This document shows positions 9,401-16,183 of a stretch of DNA of 64,000 nt, piece by piece. Origin of the DNA: Natronomonas gomsonensis (GTDB lineage Archaea > Halobacteriota > Halobacteria > Halobacteriales > Haloarculaceae); assembly GCF_024300825.1 (NCBI RefSeq), contig NZ_CP101323.1, positions 2,108,001 to 2,172,000 on the forward strand. Reading direction: 5' to 3'. Under the pieces are notes generated by a model. The model was not told the DNA's origin. It saw only the letters and a list, made by a program, of their open reading frames with translations, and did no database searches. A program made the position numbers and the translations under genes. Position 1 is the stretch's first letter, and the number at the start of each line of letters is the position of its first letter.

Positions 9401-9461
9401 TCAACTCGACGAGGAATCGCCCGCCCACCCAGTCGAGAAACTCGCCGACGCGCTCGTCTGA
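6432..9461 (+). CDS. FAD-binding and [Fe-S] D-2-hydroxyacid (lactate/glycolate-type) dehydrogenase
   Basis: 1009 residues, a fusion typical of the family. The N-terminus carries a PCMH-type FAD domain (about 55-240, with LPRGGGTSLAGQS and GGAIGNNSTGAHS), followed by the FAD-oxidase C-terminal domain (about 290-560, with HAGPGVLHIRP and GGSVSGEHGDGRARTQW). A ferredoxin-like region follows with CHGCGGC near 604 and CVGCKGCARDCP near 668, then two CCG-type cysteine-rich modules ending in HGHCHQKATKK (about 912) and STCCGMAGSFGYE (about 940). Members oxidise D-lactate, glycolate or D-2-hydroxyglutarate and pass electrons through Fe-S clusters to the membrane chain. The substrate is not fixed here. 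Confidence 0.92.
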   Translation: MSSQHTNSDPSTRSSTYDYRSDSVERPELAATLSSLVDGEVRLDDYTRTLYATDASAYEVQPVGVVYPTSTDDVAAVVAYCDRNDIAVLPRGGGTSLAGQSVNDAVVLDCSKHMDALLDVDSDRRCMTAQPGITLGKLNETLESEGLKFAPDPAWGDKSVLGGAIGNNSTGAHSLVYGKTDAYVESVEAVLADGTVTRFGDVTIGELRDSADADSEALLPRIYAGVLAVLDDHAEEVDSRYPELKRNVSGYNFDRLLEEARDDGEITDDATVNLARLLAGSEGTLAIVTEATVSLESIPNTKAVALLTYDDLLDALADVEPILEHDPAAVEVMDDVLLGLARDTAEFADVVGMLPEGTDSVLLVEFYADDDAEGRRLVADLLADRVPAADSEADPTDERVRTNADHRAAAAMEAHDADTRAKFWKMRKSGLPILLGRTTDEKHIAYIEDTAVPARNLPEYVADVQEILDDYDTYASYYAHAGPGVLHIRPLVNTKSVEGLEAFEAIAERVTDLVVKYGGSVSGEHGDGRARTQWNRKLYGDDLWAAFRDLKTAYDPNWTLNPGNVCGDHDLTENLRFDPDYGFESGFSPELSWDNDNGFQGMVELCHGCGGCRGEQSTTGGVMCPTYRAAHEEIQSTRGRANMLRQAMSGGLPEEELFSEDFTEEVLDLCVGCKGCARDCPSEVDMAKLRTEVLHEKHQRDGTSLRDRLFANIDRLSALGSRFAPVANAATSLPGAGFLAEKTLGIASERDVPTFASESLVEWFEARGGATVPEADADRRVVVFPDTYTNYNDPAVGKAAIEVLEAAGVHVVVPDGLPGSGRPPLSKGFVEKAREDARANVDALAQMVEDGWDVVVVEPSDAVMFQSDYLDLLSGDDVERLAANAYGVCEYLDRFRLDERLDFEGVEDALAYHGHCHQKATKKDHHAVGVLRRAGYAVDPVDSTCCGMAGSFGYEAEHYSMSQAIADLLRDQLESSDGESVVAPGTSCRTQLDEESPAHPVEKLADALV

Positions 9462-9503
9462 GACGGCGCTGGGTTTATCATCCGAACTGGCGATTGTTCT
9501 GCG

Positions 9504-9983
9504 ATGGAACTGAAGCGATACTTCGACGACTTCGAAATCGGTGACTCGGGGCGTTCGAGCGGCGGGCGCACGGTGACCGAGACGGATATTTTCCGGGCAG
9601 TCGGCTACGGCGCCGGCGAACGGATGCACGTCGACCGCGAACACGTCGAGACGACGGAGTTCGACGACCTGCTCGTCCAGAACACGGTGCTCATCGTCAT
9701 CACCAGTGCGCTGTGGGGAGACGTGCCGGGGTGGGACTACGAGACGCCGGTGGCCTACGGCCGCGACGGGATGCGCTTCGTCAACCCCGCCTACCCGGGC
9801 GATACGCTCCACCTGGAGGTCGAGGTCGTCGACAAGCGAATACGTGAGAAGGACCGCGAAGCGGGGCGGCGTCGGGGACTCATCACCATCAACGAAGAAC
9901 TGCGGAATCAGGGTGACGACCTCGTGATGGTCAACGACCACCACTCGCTGGTGCCGTTCTCGCCGGATTTCGACCCCGAGTGA
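9504..9983 (+). CDS. MaoC-like hot-dog fold protein with altered catalytic motif
   Basis: 159 residues of MaoC/hot-dog type: an N-terminal FEIGDSGRSSGGRTVTETDI strand-turn pattern and a C-terminal RFVNPAYPGDTLHLEVEVVDKR are characteristic of this dehydratase fold. The usual D-x(4)-H active-site pair is not intact: the aligned stretch reads AGERMH, keeping the His but not the Asp. It may be a degenerate hydratase or a thioesterase-like relative. TTTATCA at 9474-9480 lies 27 bases before the ATG, so the mRNA is probably leaderless. It follows the dehydrogenase by 42 bases and precedes a crotonase. Confidence 0.75.
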   Translation: MELKRYFDDFEIGDSGRSSGGRTVTETDIFRAVGYGAGERMHVDREHVETTEFDDLLVQNTVLIVITSALWGDVPGWDYETPVAYGRDGMRFVNPAYPGDTLHLEVEVVDKRIREKDREAGRRRGLITINEELRNQGDDLVMVNDHHSLVPFSPDFDPE

Positions 9984-10023
9984 CCGCCCGAAGCTTCATT
10001 TTCCGAGGCGTCGTTCGTGCGGT

Positions 10024-10803
10024 ATGGCAGTCACGCTCACTCGCAGAGACGACTACGAGCACGCGGCGACGCTCCGAATCGACGGCGGCGAACTGAACCT
10101 CTTCGGAACCGACACCATCGGGGCGATTCGGGAGACGGTCGAAGACGTTCCCACGGACGTGTCGGTGCTGGTGATTCGGGGCACGGACGACGGCGGCGAG
10201 GGAGGGCTGACGGCGGGCATCCACCTCGACGAGGTGAAGGACCTCTCGACGACCGAGGCCCGACGAGTCATGACGGACCTCCACGGGATGATGGACGCCG
10301 TGCGGAACCTCGACGCGGTCACGGTGTGTTGCTGTGGCGAGTACGCCCTCGGCGCCGGACTGGAGTTGGCGATGTCGTGTGACTTCCGACTGGCGACCGA
10401 GGAGGCAAACCTCGGGTTGCCGGAAATCGATATCGGCCTTGTCACCGGGATTCAGGGTGGCCTCCTCGTCCGACTCGTCGGTCTCCAGAAGGCGAAGGAA
10501 CTCGTCTACACCGGCGAGGTGATATCCGGGACCGAGGCCGAAGACATCGGACTGGTCAACGACGCCGTCGCGCCCGGGGAGTACGAGGCACACGTCGATG
10601 CGCTCGTCGAGCAACTCGCCGAGAAGAGCCCGCTCGTCGTCCAGATGCAGACGCGGGTGTTCCGCGGATTGCGCTCCAACGGCGTCGAGTCGGGCGTCGA
10701 CGCCAGCCTCGAAACAATCGCCGCCTGTTTCGATACGTACGACCAGACCGAAGCCATGGCGGCGTTCCTCGAATCTCGCGAACCCTCCTTCGAGGGACGA
10801 TAG
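10024..10803 (+). CDS. Enoyl-CoA hydratase/isomerase family protein (crotonase fold)
   Basis: 259 residues. Both catalytic glutamates of the hydratases can be placed: one in LGAGLELAMSCD and the second in LPEIDIG. The oxyanion-hole region GIHLDE is present and the C-terminal helical tail (SREPSFEGR) is normal. Members add water to, or isomerise, enoyl-CoA esters. The gene lies 40 bases after the MaoC-like gene in the same direction, so both may act on related CoA thioesters. Exact substrate unknown. Confidence 0.88.
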   Translation: MAVTLTRRDDYEHAATLRIDGGELNLFGTDTIGAIRETVEDVPTDVSVLVIRGTDDGGEGGLTAGIHLDEVKDLSTTEARRVMTDLHGMMDAVRNLDAVTVCCCGEYALGAGLELAMSCDFRLATEEANLGLPEIDIGLVTGIQGGLLVRLVGLQKAKELVYTGEVISGTEAEDIGLVNDAVAPGEYEAHVDALVEQLAEKSPLVVQMQTRVFRGLRSNGVESGVDASLETIAACFDTYDQTEAMAAFLESREPSFEGR

Positions 10804-10806
10804 GCG

Positions 10807-11400
10807 TCAGAACTCCCGGGTCATCTCCATCCGGTTGACGCTGGTGTAGTAGGGACCGCCGAGGCGGCCGACGGTGTCGAGGTGGTCCATCTCGACCTTT
10901 CCGTCGACGAGTACCTCGTCGGCGATGTGGAACGTCTCGACTTCGCCGAAGAACACCCCGCGGTCGTGGATGTCCAGCGACTCGATGGCCGTACACTCCA
11001 TGCTGATGAGGGCGTCGGCGACCCGCGGGGGCGTGACGTGGGTCGACTCCGCGCGGTCGAGTGCGGCGAAGTCGAACTCGCTTTCCTCCGGCGGCAACTC
11101 CGCCGACGTCCGGTCCATGCGCTCGGCAAGGTCCTCGGTCACCACGTTGACGACGAACTCGCCGGTCGCGGCGACGTTTTGGGCGGTGTCCTTCTGTTCG
11201 CCGTCGTCGTGTGCCTTCGAGCTGAACATCACGGTCGGGTACTCCGAACTGATGTAGTTGTAGCAACTGAACGGTGCGAGGTTGTCGACGCCGTCGGCGC
11301 TGGTCGTGGAAATCCACCCGATTGGACGGGGCGTGACGGCGGATTTGACGATGCGACTGCTCACTCGCGTGTCGATGTCTCGGACTGGAAACTCCTGCAT
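10807..11400 (-). CDS. Flavin reductase family protein (FMN-binding split barrel)
   Basis: 197 residues from the ATG at 11400. A further in-frame ATG at 11427 lies inside the predicted promoter and was rejected. The N-terminal RIVKSAVTPRPIGWISTTSADG, the LAPFSCYNYISSEYPTVMFSS stretch and the NVVTEDLAERM helix are typical of flavin reductase-like FMN-binding proteins, which supply reduced flavin or act as small NAD(P)H:FMN oxidoreductases. It converges with the crotonase gene (3 bases between stops). It could serve the flavin-dependent monooxygenase encoded at 14.1-15.1 kb, but this is inference. Confidence 0.85.
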   Translation of the reverse strand: MQEFPVRDIDTRVSSRIVKSAVTPRPIGWISTTSADGVDNLAPFSCYNYISSEYPTVMFSSKAHDDGEQKDTAQNVAATGEFVVNVVTEDLAERMDRTSAELPPEESEFDFAALDRAESTHVTPPRVADALISMECTAIESLDIHDRGVFFGEVETFHIADEVLVDGKVEMDHLDTVGRLGGPYYTSVNRMEMTREF

Positions 11401-11424
11401 TACTACCGATGCATCCTGCACGAA

Positions 11425-11436
11425 CACATAAATATG
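11425..11436 (-). promoter_or_regulatory. TATA box of the flavin reductase gene (decides start)
   Basis: On the minus strand this reads CATATTTATGTG, centred about 31 bases upstream of the ATG at 11400. It overlaps the alternative start codon at 11427, which would thus not be transcribed; this selects 11400 as the start. Confidence 0.6.
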
Positions 11437-11470
11437 TTGATAACGCGGATAGTTACGAAACGGCGCGGGC

Positions 11471-11481
11471 GGTATAATTAA
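11471..11481 (+). promoter_or_regulatory. TATA box of the small membrane protein gene
   Basis: GGTATAATTAA, centred about 30 bases before the ATG at 11506, is one of the clearest archaeal TATA boxes in the window. It is back to back with the flavin reductase promoter. Confidence 0.6.
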
Positions 11482-11505
11482 CCGCTTCGGCGCCCGATTC
11501 GTCGT

Positions 11506-11745
11506 ATGGTCAGTTCCGAAACGCTCCGTCGCGGCGCGCGAGTGGCGGTCGTCATCGCCGGCTTCGTCGCCGGCTTCCTGCTCATGGCCGGCCTCTACGG
11601 CTTCGTCTTCCCGGAGCGACTCGTCGAGCGAGGACTCGACTCGACTTCGACGGCGTATCTCGTCAGCGCGGTGTTGTTCGTGACCGGCGCTGCCGGCATG
11701 TACCTCCAGCGGTACGTCACCCAGCGGTTCCTCGATGAGGCGTAG
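11506..11745 (+). CDS. Small membrane protein, unknown function
   Basis: 79 residues with two transmembrane segments (about 12-36 and 48-65) and charged ends (FPERLVERGLDST between the helices, RYVTQRFLDEA at the C-terminus). No family recognised with certainty. It has a strong TATA box and a leaderless start, so it is probably expressed on its own. It is convergent with the PfpI-like gene, 6 bases apart. Confidence 0.65.
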   Translation: MVSSETLRRGARVAVVIAGFVAGFLLMAGLYGFVFPERLVERGLDSTSTAYLVSAVLFVTGAAGMYLQRYVTQRFLDEA

Positions 11746-11751
11746 TCGCGT

Positions 11752-12336
11752 CTACGAGACGCCGGTGTCGTCGCGGTAGTGTGGGTAGTCCATCTGGTCG
11801 GCGATGCGGTCACGCGTGCCAGCGTCGGTGAGCAGTTCCGCGAAGTACAGTCCCACGTCGAGCGCCGAACTCACGCCGCCACCAGTTATCACGTCGCCGT
11901 CGCGGACGACGCGCCGTTCGGTCACGGCGGCGCGTTCGGCGAGCGCCTCGTAGGCGTTCGGGTGAGTCGTCGCACGGCAATCGTCGAGGAGGCCGGCGGC
12001 GGCCAACAGCAGCGACCCCGTACACACCGAGAGTTTGTACCGACAGTCCTCGGCGGTTCGGAGCCACGATACGACCGGGCCATCGTCGTCGGGAAGCGTC
12101 GTGCCGATGCCACCGGGGACGACGACGGCGTCGTAGCCGTCCAGCGGTTCGTCGGTCGCCGTCGTCTCGAAGGTGAGCCCACCCGTCGCCGTCACCGTCG
12201 GCGAGAGGCCGCAAACCTCCCACTCGACGTCCTCGCGAAAGCCCATCGTCCCGACCCGCGTGATGGGGTCGTAGGCGCCGACGAAATCCAGCGCCGTGAG
12301 GCCGTCGTAGACGACGAAGGCGATTCGCATCGTCAT
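11752..12336 (-). CDS. DJ-1/PfpI family protein (class I glutamine amidotransferase-like)
   Basis: 194 residues from ATG 12336, which overlaps the stop of the preceding deacetylase-like gene (ATGA, 12336-12333); this coupling decides the start. The fold signature is clear: RIAFVVYDGLTALDFVGAYDPI at the N-terminus, VVVPGGIGT, and the nucleophile-elbow region KLSVCTGSLLLAAAGLL with Cys after SV, followed by TTHPN. Family members include glyoxalase III, isocyanide hydratases and AraC-like sensor domains; the specific reaction cannot be told. It is the last gene of a leftward five-gene run. Confidence 0.88.
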   Translation of the reverse strand: MTMRIAFVVYDGLTALDFVGAYDPITRVGTMGFREDVEWEVCGLSPTVTATGGLTFETTATDEPLDGYDAVVVPGGIGTTLPDDDGPVVSWLRTAEDCRYKLSVCTGSLLLAAAGLLDDCRATTHPNAYEALAERAAVTERRVVRDGDVITGGGVSSALDVGLYFAELLTDAGTRDRIADQMDYPHYRDDTGVS

Positions 12337-13106
12337 CGGACCTGAAACGGCGGGAAGCAATCGAGGAGCAGCCCCGGTCGGTCAGCCTCCCCGGCCGCGA
12401 CGGCGCTCGGTTTGGCGAACGACTCCGCTTCGAGGAACGACGCGAACGACTCGCGGGCGCCGTGGACGGCGTGGATGTTCGGGTGACACAGCAGCAGCGA
12501 CCCATCCTCGGCGGCCGCCGACATCCGGTCTGTGACCGCCGGCCCGTCGTGGCCCCGCTCGAACAACTGGAGGTCGTAGGGCGATTCGGGTTGGAGGAAC
12601 GTAATCGAGGTGTCGACGCCGGATGGTTCGGCGCCGACTATCCACTCGATGCCGTGTTCTTCGGCGGCCCGAACGGTTCCCGAACTGCATCGCATGAACG
12701 GGATGTGAAAGCCGGTCGAGCGGGCATCGAGGTCCGCCTCGAAACGGTCGATGATGGCCGTCAGTTCCTCGTCGACCGTCTCGTAGGGCGTCTCCATGTA
12801 GGAGGTGTGCCGGTAGCCGTGGACGACGGCCTCGGCGCCTGACTTGAGGAGTCGGCCGACGCCGTCGCGGACGGCCTCGTCTTGGAGGTGTATCGCCGGT
12901 ACGGAGACGCCGGCGGAGACGTCGGCGTCTCCCAGGGCGTCGACGAGCCAGTCGATGCCGTCCTCGAAGACGTCGTAGGCGATGTGTTCGATGCGCGTCT
13001 CGAGGCTCGTCTCGGGGTCGAGGTTCCGGACGAACTTGAGATACGGGCTGAGCGACCGTCGCTTCTGGTCGTGGGCAGTCGTCGAGTCTGCGAAGTGGTC
13101 TGTCAT
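12333..13106 (-). CDS. Polysaccharide deacetylase-like (NodB fold) protein, divergent
   Basis: 257 residues from the ATG at 13106 (MTDHFADS). The HGYRHTSYMETPYE motif matches NodB motif 2 (H-x3-H-[ST]), FHIPFMR resembles motif 3 and SLLLCHPNIHA the C-terminal His motif. The first motif with the catalytic Asp-Asp is not obvious, which sets it apart from classical deacetylases. Haloarchaeal relatives are annotated as DUF2334-like or polysaccharide deacetylases. It starts 22 bases after the CitE stop and overlaps the PfpI start, so these are co-translated. A role in cell-surface sugar or small amide hydrolysis is possible. Confidence 0.7.
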   Translation of the reverse strand: MTDHFADSTTAHDQKRRSLSPYLKFVRNLDPETSLETRIEHIAYDVFEDGIDWLVDALGDADVSAGVSVPAIHLQDEAVRDGVGRLLKSGAEAVVHGYRHTSYMETPYETVDEELTAIIDRFEADLDARSTGFHIPFMRCSSGTVRAAEEHGIEWIVGAEPSGVDTSITFLQPESPYDLQLFERGHDGPAVTDRMSAAAEDGSLLLCHPNIHAVHGARESFASFLEAESFAKPSAVAAGEADRPGLLLDCFPPFQVR

Positions 13107-13128
13107 GGTTGGTCGTTCCGTCGTCGTC

Positions 13129-14079
13129 TCATTCGGGGCGCAGTTCCGAGAAGTCGACATCGGCGAAGTCGACGTCGAGGTCATCGGCGAAGGCTTCGGC
13201 GTATTCGATGTAGCGGCGGGCTGTCTCGATGTTGGCAATATCTATCATGTCACCCTCGTAGCGGACGGCGCTTTTGCCCTCGTTTTCGGCTTCCAACAGC
13301 GTCTCCATCGCGCCGACCCAGTACTCGACGGTGTCGGCGTCGGGCAGGAAGATTTCGTTGGCGTGTTCGACGTGGGAGGGGTGGATGACGAGGTAGCCGG
13401 TGTAGCCCATCTCCCGGGAGAACTGCATGTCCTTCCGGAGTCCCTCGATGTCGCCGACGTCGACGTACGTGCCGGCGAGCGGGAACTCGATTTCGGCGGC
13501 GCGAGCGTCCATCAGCGCCTGTTCGCGGAGGTGCAGCGTCTCCAGTCCTTCCCGTCCGGGGCCGGTCCACTCAAAGCCGAGTGCGCGGTTCGTGTCGGTA
13601 CCCTTCACCGCGCCACAGCCGATGGTGCCGACCCGGTCGGCGGCCTCACAGAGTTCGTACACCTGTCGCATCGCTTGTGCGGTTTCGACGCTGACGGTCA
13701 ACTCGATGCCGCCGACCTCCAGCCCCTCCCGGCGCTCGATGTGAGTCAACACCGTATCGAGCCGTTCGATGTCGTTCGGTTCCCGGACCTTCGGGACGGT
13801 TATCGCCTCCAGTTCCTCGCAGGCGATGGCCTCGAAGTCGTGTTCGGCGAATCCCTCGCTTGCGTTGGGGTGGGCGTTGACGCGGACGTGGACGCGCTGG
13901 CCCTCGGCGTGGAGTTTCGGGAGGTGTTCGGCGACGATGTCGCGGGCGGCCTCCTTCTCTTCGGGCGGGACCGAATCCTCCAAATCGAGGATGATGACGT
14001 CGGCATCGTTCTCGTGGGCGCTTTCGACCCAGCCCTCACGATTCCCGGGAATGAACAGCACTGAGCGAGCGGGTTCCAT
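13129..14079 (-). CDS. HpcH/HpaI aldolase / CitE-like CoA-ester lyase
   Basis: 316 residues of the CitE superfamily. Visible motifs are RSVLFIPGNR at the N-terminus, DVIILDLEDSVPPEEK (substrate/metal region), VSVETAQAM with the metal-binding Glu, and GYTGYLVIHPSHV near the end. Characterised relatives cleave malyl-CoA, beta-methylmalyl-CoA or citramalyl-CoA to acetyl-CoA or pyruvate plus a second product. Length matches the family. It has its own leaderless promoter (TATA at 14102-14110) although it lies inside a leftward group. With the MaoC and CoA-transferase genes at 30.8-32.8 kb it could complete a C5-dicarboxylate pathway. Confidence 0.88.
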   Translation of the reverse strand: MEPARSVLFIPGNREGWVESAHENDADVIILDLEDSVPPEEKEAARDIVAEHLPKLHAEGQRVHVRVNAHPNASEGFAEHDFEAIACEELEAITVPKVREPNDIERLDTVLTHIERREGLEVGGIELTVSVETAQAMRQVYELCEAADRVGTIGCGAVKGTDTNRALGFEWTGPGREGLETLHLREQALMDARAAEIEFPLAGTYVDVGDIEGLRKDMQFSREMGYTGYLVIHPSHVEHANEIFLPDADTVEYWVGAMETLLEAENEGKSAVRYEGDMIDIANIETARRYIEYAEAFADDLDVDFADVDFSELRPE

Positions 14080-14101
14080 GTATTGAAATCTACGGAGGAG
14101 T

Positions 14102-14110
14102 CCTTATACC
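14102..14110 (-). promoter_or_regulatory. Internal TATA box ahead of the CitE-like gene
   Basis: Minus-strand GGTATAAGG, centred 27 bases upstream of the ATG at 14079, in the 41-base gap after the monooxygenase gene. It predicts a separate leaderless transcript for citE and the genes after it. Confidence 0.6.
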
Positions 14111-14120
14111 TTGTCCCGAA

Positions 14121-15119
14121 TCACAGGTCGGCGACGCGTGGGATTACCTCCTCTCCGAGCAGTTCGATGGCATCGACGGCGCGTTCGTGGTCCATTCCGG
14201 GCCACTGGACGCGGGCGACGAGGTGGTCGACGCCGAGCGTCTCGTTGAGCGATTCGAGGTCGGCGACAACCTCATCGGGCGTGCCGATGAGATACCGGCC
14301 CTCGCTGACCCGCTCGAAGCGCTCCCGTCTGCTCAAATCCTCGCCGTCGTCGTCGATGACGCCCCACTCCGACAGCGAGTCGAACTTGTCGAGGATGTAC
14401 GGCGCGGCGGTGTCGATGGCTTTCTCGGTCGTCTCGGCGACGTACACGTCGCGTCGAATCGGCCGACAGGACGGCTCCTCGGTGAGTTCGCGCTCGTAGA
14501 GGCCGACGGCCTTCTTCAGTTTCGAGACGGGCGAGACGGGGTCGATGAGCCACGCGTCGCCGAGTGCGGCGGCCCGCCGGACGGCCGAGGGTGCCGACCC
14601 GCCGAGCCATATCGGCGGCCCGGATTCCTGTACTGGACGAGGGCGGAGCGTCACGTCCTCGAAGGCGTAGTGGTCACCGTCGTAGGAGACGCCGTCCTCG
14701 GACCACAGTGCCCGGAGGATTTCGACGCCTTCGGTGACGCGGCCGGCGCGTTCGGCCTTGTCGACGCCGACGGTGTCGAACTCGGCGTCGCGGTAGCCGG
14801 CGGCGGCACCGAAGACGACGTTGCCGCCCGAAATCACGTCGAGGGTGGCGACTCGCTCGGCGACCAAGGCGGGATTGTGCAGCGGCAACAGACAGACGCT
14901 CGTCCCGACGCGGACGTCGCCGTCGAACTCCGCCGCGAGACGGGCGAGCGTCTGGAAGTTGTCGAAGTAGATGTCGTCGGTGAAGTGGTGTTCGCCGACG
15001 AACAGCCCCTCGAAGCCGCTTTCCTCGGCAATTCGAGCCTGTTCGAGCAACTCCGCGAGACAGCCCTCGGGGTCGCGATCGCCCGGGTGTTGGGTCAGCC
15101 CCATCAGGCTAACGTCCAC
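14121..15119 (-). CDS. LLM-class flavin-dependent oxidoreductase
   Basis: 332 residues, a luciferase-like monooxygenase fold (TIM barrel using F420 or FMN). Recognisable pieces are DVSLMGLTQHPGDRD at the start, GFEGLFVGEHHFTDD, RVGTSVCLLPLHNPALVAERVATLD and GAAAGYRDAEFDTVGVD, followed by GPPIWLGGSAPSAVRRAA. Members oxidise diverse small molecules such as alkanes, sulfonates or terpenoid ketones, or use F420. The stop of the upstream DUF6282 gene and this start are 2 bases apart, so the two proteins are co-expressed. Substrate and cofactor are not determined. Confidence 0.9.
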   Translation of the reverse strand: MDVSLMGLTQHPGDRDPEGCLAELLEQARIAEESGFEGLFVGEHHFTDDIYFDNFQTLARLAAEFDGDVRVGTSVCLLPLHNPALVAERVATLDVISGGNVVFGAAAGYRDAEFDTVGVDKAERAGRVTEGVEILRALWSEDGVSYDGDHYAFEDVTLRPRPVQESGPPIWLGGSAPSAVRRAAALGDAWLIDPVSPVSKLKKAVGLYERELTEEPSCRPIRRDVYVAETTEKAIDTAAPYILDKFDSLSEWGVIDDDGEDLSRRERFERVSEGRYLIGTPDEVVADLESLNETLGVDHLVARVQWPGMDHERAVDAIELLGEEVIPRVADL

Positions 15120-15121
15120 AG

Positions 15122-16018
15122 TCAGGCACCTCCGAAGATGGTTTCTGGGTTGTCACGGGCCATCCGCTCGATGTCGGCACGCGGGATGCCGGCGGATTCG
15201 AGGTCGGCGTGAAACGCCGCCAGCGCGTCCGGCGGCGACATCCGCCCCGGTTGGCCGTAATCCGTCGACAGCAAGTTGTGTTCTGGGCCGGTCGCCTCGA
15301 TACCGGCGACGATTTTATCGAACATCGCGCCGTCGGCGAAGGCGTCGTGAGCCGCCTCGGGGGCATCTGGGAGGAACAACTCACGGACGGTCTCGTCGGT
15401 CACGATGGAGCAGCGTTCGAAGTATACCCCATCGCGGGCCAATCGGGCCTGCCGTTCGGGCGTGAGGCCGACGCCGTCACGGGCGGCGTGGAACTCCGGA
15501 TGCGTGACGATGACCTCGCCGTCGACCTCCGTGACGGCGTCGACGACGGCCTCGACTTCCTCGACGCCGATGTGGCCGGTTCCGACAACCATCCCGTCGT
15601 TTATCGCCTCGGTAAGCACCGACCAGACGCCGTCTTTCAGTTCGTCGTTCCCGTTCAGCAGGTCGATGGTTTTCGGTTCGCCCTGTTCGAGCATGTTCCG
15701 TTTGGCGGTCATCGTCGGGAGTTCGACGCGACTGGCACCCATCTTCGCGGCGGCGACGACGGCGTCGATGTTGATGCCGCCGACCGAGCGGTTCAAAACG
15801 ACCGTCGAAGCGAGTCGGATATCGGAGTCACAGGCCTGCTCGACGAGCGCCGCGGCCATCGTCGTCGGCGCGTGGTGGTTCTTGAGAACTAACCCACCCA
15901 TGCCGGCGGCGGCGGCGCGCCGAGCGAGTTCCACGATGTCGTGCTTTCTGTCGGTTACGTCCGGTCCCGCGTGGACGTGTGTGTCCCACGCGCCGGCGAC
16001 GGGATGCTGAGTGTCCAT
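15122..16018 (-). CDS. DUF6282 family amidohydrolase-like TIM-barrel protein
   Basis: 298 residues from the ATG at 16018. An in-frame codon at 16051 lies upstream of the predicted transcription start, while GAGG stands 8 bases before 16018, so the shorter form is chosen. Metal-ligand motifs of the amidohydrolase superfamily are present: DTHVHAGPD near the N-terminus, NHHAPTTM, VTHPEFHAA and STDYGQPGR. The family is uncharacterised as far as I know; the motifs predict a metal-dependent hydrolase. It heads a leftward group with the LLM monooxygenase. Confidence 0.8.
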   Translation of the reverse strand: MDTQHPVAGAWDTHVHAGPDVTDRKHDIVELARRAAAAGMGGLVLKNHHAPTTMAAALVEQACDSDIRLASTVVLNRSVGGINIDAVVAAAKMGASRVELPTMTAKRNMLEQGEPKTIDLLNGNDELKDGVWSVLTEAINDGMVVGTGHIGVEEVEAVVDAVTEVDGEVIVTHPEFHAARDGVGLTPERQARLARDGVYFERCSIVTDETVRELFLPDAPEAAHDAFADGAMFDKIVAGIEATGPEHNLLSTDYGQPGRMSPPDALAAFHADLESAGIPRADIERMARDNPETIFGGA

Positions 16019-16052
16019 CTGTTGTCCTCGGGGTGTGTGTATTCTTGCCACG

Positions 16053-16060
16053 AGTATTAA
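16053..16060 (-). promoter_or_regulatory. TATA box of the DUF6282 operon (decides start)
   Basis: Minus-strand TTAATACT places the transcription start near 16030, giving a short leader with GAGG before the ATG at 16018 and excluding the longer frame starting at 16051. Confidence 0.5.
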
Positions 16061-16111
16061 GCCCTCTGGGACAGGTCAGTTCCGTTTCACGACGGGCACG
16101 CGGCGCTCAAC

Positions 16112-16119
16112 TTATTTAT
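16112..16119 (+). promoter_or_regulatory. TATA box upstream of the PanE-like gene and its leader ORF
   Basis: TTATTTAT is centred 27 bases before an ATG at 16142, not before the GTG of the main gene at 16180. The predicted mRNA therefore starts with the short ORF. Confidence 0.55.
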
Positions 16120-16141
16120 GCACAGGACGCGACGGACCCGT

Positions 16142-16183
16142 ATGAACCAACGTACGACCGTCCGCTGGGGGCGATATCCGTGA
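16142..16183 (+). CDS. Possible 13-residue leader ORF coupled to the PanE-like gene
   Basis: ATG at 16142 opens MNQRTTVRWGRYP and stops at TGA 16181-16183, overlapping the GTG start of the next gene by three bases (GTGA). The TATA box 27 bases before the ATG predicts a leaderless transcript starting here. No Shine-Dalgarno sequence precedes 16180, so translation of the main gene may depend on ribosomes that finish the leader. It is too short for conservation to be judged by eye. Confidence 0.4.
   Translation: MNQRTTVRWGRYP

Noticed and set aside
7731-9944. 737-codon leftward frame opposite the dehydrogenase gene
   Set aside because: It is the antisense shadow of an unmistakable FAD/Fe-S enzyme and shows no family pattern.
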